Source: Rhodococcus sp. 1168 (GTDB taxonomy: Bacteria; Actinomycetota; Actinomycetes; Mycobacteriales; Mycobacteriaceae). Taken from it: DNA of 32,918 bases. Under the pieces are notes generated by a model, which was not told where the DNA came from, did not search any database, and saw only the letters and a program-made list of their open reading frames with translations. Every line of letters starts with the position of its first letter. Within the stretch, counting starts at the first letter, position 1. Both the position numbers and the translations under genes were made by a program. Positions 1-5,857 of this stretch are shown here, in pieces. The stretch covers positions 1-32,918 of the forward strand of contig NZ_MKKY01000028.1 of the NCBI RefSeq assembly GCF_002091955.1. Reading direction: 5' to 3'.

Positions 1-18
1 ACCGAGCGATCGCTCGGT
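1..18. promoter_or_regulatory. 18-bp perfect palindrome, probable operator of the acyl-CoA dehydrogenase gene
   Basis: ACCGAGCGATCGCTCGGT is identical to its own reverse complement over all 18 bases and ends 17 bases before the start codon at 36. Perfect palindromes of this size just upstream of acyl-CoA dehydrogenase genes are typical TetR-family operators in actinobacteria. The regulator is not identified, and the promoter lies outside the window or overlaps its edge. Confidence 0.6.
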
Positions 19-35
19 CTGAGATTTCGAGGAGC

Positions 36-1244
36 ATGTCTGTGGCTGTCGATCTGACCTACTCACCCCACGTCCAGGCGCTGATCGGCAAAACGCGGAC
101 TTTCATACGGGAAGAGGTCCTCCCGATCGAAGACGAATTCCTCGGAAATTTTACCGACGCAGGTGGCGATGAGCTGCGGATTTCGCTGCAACAGGCGGCG
201 AAGAAGGCGGGCGTGTTCGCGCCCCACGCACCCGTCGAGTACGGCGGCGCAGGCCTGAACATGAGCGACCGCGCACCCCTGTTCGAAGAGGGCGGATACT
301 CGCTCTTCGGGCCTGCCGCGCTCAACATCGGTGCGCCCGACGAGGGAAACGTGCACATGTTGGCGCATATTGCCTCCGGCGCACAGAAGGAACAGTTCCT
401 GGCACCGCTGGCAGCAGGCGATGTCCGATCGGCATTCGCGATGACCGAACCCGCACCGGGTGCAGGCTCGGACCCCTCGGCGTTGCGGTCCACCGGAATC
501 AAGGTCGAGGGCGGTTGGCGCGTCGACGGGCATAAATGGTTCATCACCGGCGCCGATGGCGCAGGATTTTTCATCATCATGGCCCGCACCGCAGGCAAGC
601 CCGGTGACCGCGGAGGAGCGACGATGTTCCTCGCGCCCGCCGACACCGAAGGTATCAAGGTCGGCCGCCACATCGGCACTCTCGACCAAGCGACGATCGG
701 TGGCCACTGCGAGGTCTTCTTCGACAATGTCTTCGTCCCCGACGAGAACGTGCTCGGTGCCGTCGACGAAGGATTCAGCTACGCGCAGGTGCGTCTCGGA
801 CCTGCCCGCATGACACACGTCATGCGCTGGCTCGGTGCAGCCAGACGCGGACACGACGTCGCTGTCGCGCAAGTTGCGCAGCGTGAAGGGTTCGGCTCTG
901 TCCTCGGCGATCTGGGCATGATTCAGAAGATGGTCGCCGACAACGAAATCGACATTGCCGCGACGCGAGCGCTGCTGGTCCAGGCCTGCTTTGCGCTCGA
1001 TCAGGGCTCGACGGCAAGTAACGAGACGTCGATCGCGAAGACATTTGCAGCCGAAGCCGTCTTCCGGATCGTCGACCGCAGTATCCAAATGTGCGGGGGC
1101 CTCGGGGTTTCCGACGACCTTCCCCTCGCGCGACTCTCGCGTGAAATCCGCCCTTTCAGGGTGTACGACGGCCCGTCCGAGGTCCATCGCTGGGCCATCG
1201 CAAAGCGAGTTGTCGGCGCCGCGAAGAAGGCCTCGAAGTCGTGA
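36..1244 (+). CDS. acyl-CoA dehydrogenase family protein (ACAD10/11-like)
   Basis: A 402-residue flavoprotein of the acyl-CoA dehydrogenase family, expected to introduce the alpha,beta double bond into an acyl-CoA using FAD and an electron-transfer flavoprotein. The family pattern is clear: the FAD/substrate segment AMTEPAPGAGSDPSAL near residue 136, WFITGADGAGF near 168, and a C-terminal FAD-binding stretch with MCGGLG. The position that holds the catalytic Glu in medium-chain enzymes (YEG) is Asp here (VYDGPSEVHR, about residue 378). To my knowledge this is usual in the ACAD10/11-like subgroup rather than a loss of function. The ATG at 36 follows GAGGAG at about 29-34. It stands alone, with 272 bases before the next gene. 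The acyl substrate is unknown. Confidence 0.9.
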   Translation: MSVAVDLTYSPHVQALIGKTRTFIREEVLPIEDEFLGNFTDAGGDELRISLQQAAKKAGVFAPHAPVEYGGAGLNMSDRAPLFEEGGYSLFGPAALNIGAPDEGNVHMLAHIASGAQKEQFLAPLAAGDVRSAFAMTEPAPGAGSDPSALRSTGIKVEGGWRVDGHKWFITGADGAGFFIIMARTAGKPGDRGGATMFLAPADTEGIKVGRHIGTLDQATIGGHCEVFFDNVFVPDENVLGAVDEGFSYAQVRLGPARMTHVMRWLGAARRGHDVAVAQVAQREGFGSVLGDLGMIQKMVADNEIDIAATRALLVQACFALDQGSTASNETSIAKTFAAEAVFRIVDRSIQMCGGLGVSDDLPLARLSREIRPFRVYDGPSEVHRWAIAKRVVGAAKKASKS

Positions 1245-1472
1245 AGTAACCGACCAACTGGTGATCTTGGCGCCAATCTGCGTAGTCTCAGCACGCTGGC
1301 GGTATCTGCACTTTTCAGAGTTATAGCGTTAGGATGACGCTTGGTGATTGTTGGTGAAAATTGCCTGAATTCACCCCCTGGGGAACCTTAAATACGATCC
1401 ACAAGATTTCGGTATTGTCGAAAGAAATCTGAACCCCATGGCATCGCAGTGCTTAAAACTGGATCAACTGCG

Positions 1473-1489
1473 TCGGTCGCTGTGACCGA
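1473..1489. promoter_or_regulatory. inverted repeat upstream of SDR gene
   Basis: TCGGTC-GCTGT-GACCGA: 6-base arms, perfect, with a 5-base spacer, 27 bases before the start codon at 1517. It could be a repressor operator or a 5'-leader hairpin. No other copy was noticed in the window. The rest of 1245-1516 is AT-richer promoter-like sequence without a convincing -35/-10 pair. Confidence 0.35.
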
Positions 1490-1516
1490 GGTGATGGTAA
1501 ACGAAAAGGAACCGAT

Positions 1517-2341
1517 ATGAAAATTGCGCAGAAAGTGGCGATTGTTACCGGTGGCGGTGGCGGGATCGGCGGTGCTTTGGCTGCGCAATTGGCCTCTGGG
1601 GGTGCACGTGTCGTAGTAGCGGACATTGATGCTGCTGGAGCAGCATCTGTGGCGGACGCTATCAATTCGCGAACGCCCGGAGCGGCAGTGTCAGCAGGTG
1701 GGGACGTCGCTGACGAAAAGGTTATCGCCAGTTTGATTTCACAGGCAGAGCGAGAGTTTGGATCCGTCGACCTATACTTCGCGAACGCAGGTGTAATGGG
1801 AGACATGGGCCTCGGTATCACTGAAGACATGTGGAGCACGATGATCGACGTCAACGTTCGGGCTCACATTCGGGCGGCCAAGCTTCTTGTGCCTGGTTGG
1901 GTCGAGCGCGGTGAAGGCTACTTCATCAGCACCGCTTCTGCGGCCGGTTTGCTCAGTCAAGTCGGGTCGGCTGCCTACTCAGTGAGCAAGCACGCTGCGG
2001 TGGCTTTTGCAGAGTGGCTCTCGATTACATATGGAGACCAAGGTGTTCGAGTCAGCTGCCTGTGCCCGATGGGCGTCGACACAAAGCTTCTATATGCAGG
2101 CGAAAGCACGGAAGACCCGATCGGCAGGGCGGCGACCGGAGCCGTTTTAGCAGCGGGAGACGTACTGAAACCTGCTGAGTGCGCCCAGATCGTTCTTGCC
2201 GCGATAGAGGCAGAAGAGTTTCTAATCTTGCCACACAAGAATGTTCTGGATATGTGGCGCCAGAAGAGTGCCGACTATGACCGCTGGTTGCGTGGAATGC
2301 GCCGGTATCAGGCATCTCTGCTCGCAGGCACAAGGTATTGA
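1517..2341 (+). CDS. short-chain dehydrogenase/reductase (SDR), classical type
   Basis: A 274-residue NAD(P)-dependent oxidoreductase. The Rossmann glycine motif TGGGGGIG is at residues 11-18, the NAG motif at about 90-92, and the catalytic triad is Ser141, Tyr154 and Lys158 (YSVSK), with the normal 13-residue Ser-Tyr spacing. The C-terminal 40 residues (MWRQKSADYDRWLRGMRRYQ) are longer than in the shortest SDRs. An Asp after the second beta strand (VVVADID) favours NAD(H). The ATG is preceded by AAAAGGAA. Likely an alcohol or 3-hydroxyacyl dehydrogenase of the surrounding catabolic set; the substrate is not predictable. Decayed insertion-sequence DNA begins directly after its stop codon, so this is the edge of a rearranged segment. 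Confidence 0.88.
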   Translation: MKIAQKVAIVTGGGGGIGGALAAQLASGGARVVVADIDAAGAASVADAINSRTPGAAVSAGGDVADEKVIASLISQAEREFGSVDLYFANAGVMGDMGLGITEDMWSTMIDVNVRAHIRAAKLLVPGWVERGEGYFISTASAAGLLSQVGSAAYSVSKHAAVAFAEWLSITYGDQGVRVSCLCPMGVDTKLLYAGESTEDPIGRAATGAVLAAGDVLKPAECAQIVLAAIEAEEFLILPHKNVLDMWRQKSADYDRWLRGMRRYQASLLAGTRY

Positions 2342-2860
2342 CGTGTCCCCGGTGAACTGGGCGGATCGACGTCCCAGACTGTAACGCGTTGAGCGGCGGT
2401 AGGTTGTTACGTCGTTCGATGTACCCGGGCGGCATGTCGTCGTATTCGGTGTGGATGTGTAGGCAGCCTGGCAGTACTCCGACGAACTTGTTGCCGAGTG
2501 CGAGTAGCGCCGGATTCCGGTCCAGCAAGCATGGTTTGGGAAGCCTGGCCTGCACACCAGCACGCTTGGTTATTGCGGCGGCAGGATAGCCACCACGGCC
2601 ACCATTCCTCCTGATTTCACGGCTCACAGTCGACGGCGCACGACCCAGGGCGGAGGCTTTCGATCGAATTGTGTCTCCGGGCGAGGATTGAGCGCGAGAT
2701 TGCCTCACGCTCAACAAGAGTCAAAGAGCATATTTTGCACTCTGGGCTCCGCAGGCGCGATGCCGCCGTGATACTTCAGAAGGGTGAAGGCCGATCCCGG
2801 AGCCTTACCGGTTGCGCCGGATATGACACTGATCGACTCTAGACCGCCAGCGCCTCCATA
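2342..2860 (-). pseudogene. IS30-family transposase remnant, multiply frameshifted
   Basis: On the minus strand, fragments of an IS30-type transposase read through different frames. The N-terminal part (AFTLLKYHGGIAPAEPRV) lies at about 2735-2800. The DNA-binding helix-turn-helix (ALGRAPSTVSREIRRNGG) and following KPCLLDRNP are at about 2500-2660, and a degraded HTEYDDMPP / TYR-S-YSLG stretch, resembling the WL..YP.. and SHETIYRSLYSLG blocks of IS30, is at about 2390-2480. Stops and frame changes interrupt it, and the DDE catalytic core and C-terminus are missing. The left boundary is the SDR stop codon; the right limit is approximate. No terminal inverted repeats were recognised. Confidence 0.6.
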
Positions 2861-3217
2861 ACTTGGACTTCTCTTCATCCAACATTCCAGGTCGGCCGAT
2901 CCTCGACACCCGCGCCCCCATTCAACTGCACTGTTGCGCTGCCTTTGATTGTAAGATGTCTTTGTCCTGATTGAAGACCTGCTTGCGTAGCCTGGCAAGT
3001 TCAGTGAGCTTTGTTGCGATCAGTGGTTGACCGCGGACGCGGCCAATTCACATCATGGGCGTTCACCCGCCGGGCGCACGAATCGGGACTGGTCCCGTCG
3101 ATGGGATCGATCGGCGATTGCCTGTTGACCGGCTAATCCACCCAATTGTTACCGCGAATCGACACGCCGACCCGCGAAATGCTTGATCGGCGGTGACGTT
3201 GGGGTTACACCTGTCTC
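2861..3217. other. gene-free interval within decayed mobile DNA
   Basis: No coding frame in this roughly 360-base stretch resembles a known protein and no RNA gene was seen. It separates the IS30 remnant from the IS3 remnant and is probably degraded mobile-element or junction sequence. Confidence 0.4.
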
Positions 3218-3441
3218 ATGACGATTCAGCACGCGCTGGATCTCGGACCCGGCACCGATGTCGCCTGGACACTGTCCGGGGCCCACACCATGTTCGAGTA
3301 CCTCGAGATCTTTCACAATCGCCAACGTAGGCACAGCGCTCTCGGGATGCTGACACCGATCGAGTTCGAGAACGTACGCTTTACACATCAACCCGTATCC
3401 TGAAGTCAAATATGACGGCTCCCACGAAACTCGGGGCACAT
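3218..3441 (+). pseudogene. IS3-family transposase (OrfB) C-terminal remnant
   Basis: The frame ending at the stop codon 3401-3403 carries FEYLEIFHNRQRRHSALG followed by MLTPIEFE, the hallmark C-terminus of IS3-family integrase-core transposases (the E of the DDE triad is normally just upstream). Only about 40 residues are recognisable; everything before about 3285 has lost similarity. The bases 3420-3441 (CTCCCACGAAACTCGGGGCA then CA) resemble the terminal repeat of actinobacterial IS3 elements and probably mark the right end. A non-functional fragment. Confidence 0.7.
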
Positions 3442-3539
3442 CAGTCTGCAGACTTGCCGGGGTGATTCAAACCTCAGACGGTGGCCTGATGGCAGGCGTT
3501 CCACACCGCACCCTCGGCTGAGTCCTGTGGTCTATCGAA

Positions 3540-3568
3540 CCTGGGCAATCCTGGGCAATCCTGGCCAT
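3540..3568. repeat. short tandem repeat, 10-bp unit
   Basis: CCTGGGCAAT occurs twice in tandem (3540-3549, 3550-3559), followed by a degenerate third copy CCTGGCCAT, just beyond the stop codon of the response-regulator gene on the minus strand. Probably replication slippage; function unknown. Confidence 0.7.
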
Positions 3569-3579
3569 CTCTCCTGCAG

Positions 3580-4296
3580 TCATGATGCTTGTGTGATCTG
3601 ATAGCCAACGCGCCGAACCGTTTTGATCCACTGTGGATTGGAAGGATCGTATTCTACCTTCTGTCGTATCCGGTGGACGTGCTCAGTGACTGTGGACTGG
3701 TCCTGCCACTGCGAGGATGAGCGCCACACATGGGTGAGCAATTGTGCGCGTGTGAAGACCTGCCCCGGTTTGCCGGCCATGAAGGCGAGAAGGTCGAACT
3801 CGCGTGCTGTCAACTCAACGCGAACATCACCGACGGTGACTGTGCGCGCGAGCAAGTCGACATAGAGATCGCCAAACCGCAATGGAGATAAGTCATGGCC
3901 GTTCGATCGTCGAAGTACAGCACGGATTCTTGCTGCCAACTCACCGAGATTGGCCGGCTTTACCAAATAGTCGTCCGCTCCCATGTCGAGAGCTACGATG
4001 CGGTCCATCTGCCCTGTTCGTCCAGACACGACAATGACCGGAAGCAAGGAAGCGAGAGGGTCGGAGACCGTCCGGATTTTGCGCAACATGTCAAGACCAC
4101 CAATTCCCGTGCTGCTGAGGCCCAGATCCAGAACTACCAGATCAGGCTGGCTGCGGTCGATCGATTCGAGTGCGGATTCGCCGTCCGGGAATCCAACGAC
4201 GTTGAAACCCTCGGACTCCAATTTCCAGGACATCAGTACTCGAATCCGTTCGTCGTCATCAACGACCATGACCGTCTTCGGTTGGCTCGTGAGCAT
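3580..4296 (-). CDS. OmpR/PhoB-type response regulator (receiver plus winged helix)
   Basis: A 238-residue two-component transcription factor. Receiver domain, residues 7-128: acidic pocket Asp13-15, phospho-acceptor Asp57 (VVLDLGL), Ser91 and Lys113 (VKPAN). Winged helix-turn-helix, about 139-236, ends with the usual VRRVGYQI strand. I chose the ATG at 4296 because AAGGAG lies 11-12 bases upstream and the receiver starts at once. The frame is open to an ATG at 4458, which would add 54 residues with no recognised domain. It lies downstream of the SDR gene on the same strand, so they may be cotranscribed. No partner kinase is adjacent on this strand; the hybrid kinase at 5858-8803 is the nearest candidate. 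Confidence 0.88.
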   Translation of the reverse strand: MLTSQPKTVMVVDDDERIRVLMSWKLESEGFNVVGFPDGESALESIDRSQPDLVVLDLGLSSTGIGGLDMLRKIRTVSDPLASLLPVIVVSGRTGQMDRIVALDMGADDYLVKPANLGELAARIRAVLRRSNGHDLSPLRFGDLYVDLLARTVTVGDVRVELTAREFDLLAFMAGKPGQVFTRAQLLTHVWRSSSQWQDQSTVTEHVHRIRQKVEYDPSNPQWIKTVRRVGYQITQAS

Positions 4297-4525
4297 GATC
4301 GTCGGGCTCCTTGGCAACGATTTGGTATCGGGTTCGGACTCTTCGACGGCGAGCCAGTCGTCGGAGGTCGACGGCGGACTGCGCATGAGGTGACAGCTGG
4401 CGTCGGCGAGCGAATCCGTCCAAAGTTGGTGCAGGTCGGTAGTGCGGGTTGCGGCCATCGCGTGGTCTTTCTGCTCGAGCGGATTTGGTCGCTCTGTTCG
4501 AAAAACCTCGCGACGGCCGCAGAGA

Positions 4526-5302
4526 TCACGCCGCGGTAATTCCGCCGTCGATCACAAGTTCGGATCCTGTTACCCAAGTCGATTCGTCCGACGCGAGGTA
4601 CAGAATGCCCCAAGCCACGTCCTCGGGAATGCCCGGTCGACCGAGCGGATGTACAGCGGCCAACGCCTTGTAGAACTCGTCGCGGTCTCCCGTGTTGTCG
4701 CCGAGTTGTTGCACCATCGGCGTCCACGTGTAGCTGGGATGCACGGAATTGACCCGAATGTTGTATCCGGATTTTGCCACGTGCAGCGCAGCAGACTTCG
4801 TGAAGAGCCGCACGGCTCCCTTGGAAGCGTTGTATGCGGCCAGATTGTCGATACCGACAAGGCCTGCGATCGAGGAGATATTGACGATCGACCCACCCTT
4901 CGGATCCTGGGCTTTCATCACTTTGATGGCTTCCCGGGTACCCAGAAACACAGCTTCGCTGTTGATGCTGTTCACCCGACGCCAGCCTTCGAGGGTTGTA
5001 TCCTCAACATTTGCGTCGTCAACGATGCCCGCATTGTTGACGACAATGTCGATGCGACCATGTGCGCCCATGATGGTGCTCATGATCTCGGCCCATGCCG
5101 CTTCATCTGTTACATCCTGATGTAGGTAGGTGGCGTGTCCGCCCTTCGCGACAATGTCCTCTGCGAGCGTCGTGCCCTCCTCGTCGAGCACATCGGTCAA
5201 GACGACGACAGCACCTTCCTTTGCCAGTAGCCGTCCGGTTGCTTCACCGAGTCCACGAGCACCACCGGTGATCAGAGCGACTTTGCCCTCAACTCTTCCC
5301 AT
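4526..5302 (-). CDS. SDR family oxidoreductase, cyclopentanol-dehydrogenase-like
   Basis: A 258-residue classical SDR with N-terminus MGRVEGKVALITGGARGLG, NNAG at residues 89-92, catalytic Ser144, Tyr157 and Lys161 (YNASK), and the C-terminal GSELVIDGG signature. The overall pattern, including KGAVRLFTKS and NIRVNSVHP, resembles bacterial cyclopentanol dehydrogenases and 3-beta/20-beta-hydroxysteroid dehydrogenases, so a cyclic secondary alcohol is a plausible substrate, but SDR specificity is not readable from motifs. Asp37 after beta-2 suggests NAD. The ATG at 5302 has GGGAGAG 5 bases upstream; the earlier in-frame ATG at 5320 lacks a ribosome site. A CRP-type box lies 19 bases before the start. 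Confidence 0.88.
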   Translation of the reverse strand: MGRVEGKVALITGGARGLGEATGRLLAKEGAVVVLTDVLDEEGTTLAEDIVAKGGHATYLHQDVTDEAAWAEIMSTIMGAHGRIDIVVNNAGIVDDANVEDTTLEGWRRVNSINSEAVFLGTREAIKVMKAQDPKGGSIVNISSIAGLVGIDNLAAYNASKGAVRLFTKSAALHVAKSGYNIRVNSVHPSYTWTPMVQQLGDNTGDRDEFYKALAAVHPLGRPGIPEDVAWGILYLASDESTWVTGSELVIDGGITAA

Positions 5303-5320
5303 AACACTCTCCCAATCCAT

Positions 5321-5336
5321 TGTGACTGCTGTCACA
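5321..5336. promoter_or_regulatory. CRP/GlxR-type binding site
   Basis: TGTGACTGCTGTCACA matches the TGTGA-N6-TCACA consensus of CRP-family regulators (GlxR in corynebacteria, Rv3676-type Crp in mycobacteria) exactly, and the arms extend to 6 bases each. It sits in the divergent region between the SDR gene (start 5302, minus) and the receiver gene (start 5463, plus), so it could control either or both. This suggests cAMP-linked catabolite control. Confidence 0.65.
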
Positions 5337-5462
5337 GGCAACGCTAGGGCTTCGCAACGGACGCCAGAAGGTGTCAAAACACCAACTTGACCCGGTGCAT
5401 ATGAACCATCCGCATCACCGTCGGCGCCGGTAGCGTGGGAGCAATTGGAAAGGAGCCGAACA

Positions 5463-5828
5463 GTGAATGTTTTGGTGGTGGAGGACGACCGCGCGGGACG
5501 TGAACTGTTGGGTATGGTCCTGGAGAGCCGCGGGCATCGGGTCGACAGCTACGCGAACGGGCAGGGCGCGTTACTCGCCGCGCGAGTGTCGCATCCGGAT
5601 ATTTTGATTGCTGATCTTATGCTGAGTAGCGGGTATACAGGCTTAGACCTTGTCATCGCGTTCCGCGCTGATGATGGACTCAAGTCGATACCCATTCTCG
5701 TGCTCACTGGCATGTCGCGCTCGGCCGAGTTGCGTCTCGCACGTGAGAGCGGTGCCGATGTCTGCCTGACCAAGCCTGTGGATATACCACAACTACTATC
5801 CACGATCGAGGCACTTATAAATCCATAA
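5463..5828 (+). CDS. stand-alone response-regulator receiver protein
   Basis: A 121-residue single receiver domain (CheY-like) with no output domain. The acidic pocket is Glu7-Asp8-Asp9, phospho-acceptor Asp51 (ILIADLML), Thr82 and Lys104 (CLTKPVD): the full catalytic set. The GTG at 5463 is preceded by AAGGAG with 7 bases spacing; a TTG at 5445 in the same frame has no ribosome site. The gene is convergent with the hybrid kinase, with 29 bases between stops. Such proteins serve as phosphate shuttles or sinks in phosphorelays, or bind partner proteins. Partnership with the adjacent kinase is inferred from position only. Confidence 0.85.
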   Translation: MNVLVVEDDRAGRELLGMVLESRGHRVDSYANGQGALLAARVSHPDILIADLMLSSGYTGLDLVIAFRADDGLKSIPILVLTGMSRSAELRLARESGADVCLTKPVDIPQLLSTIEALINP

Positions 5829-5857
5829 CATTTCGACAGTCGTTGTTGCGAGGAAAC

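Noticed and set aside
63..1187. 374-codon open frame antisense to the acyl-CoA dehydrogenase
   Set aside because: GC-rich shadow frame with no protein-family features.
1267..1276. Palindrome TTGGCGCCAA after the acyl-CoA dehydrogenase
   Set aside because: Ten-base GC-rich palindromes are common here; no T-run to make a terminator and no promoter context.
5395..5408. 14-base word GGTGCATATGAACC shared with 9297-9310
   Set aside because: One copy is inside the NarL-type coding sequence. About one or two 14-base matches are expected by chance in a window this size.
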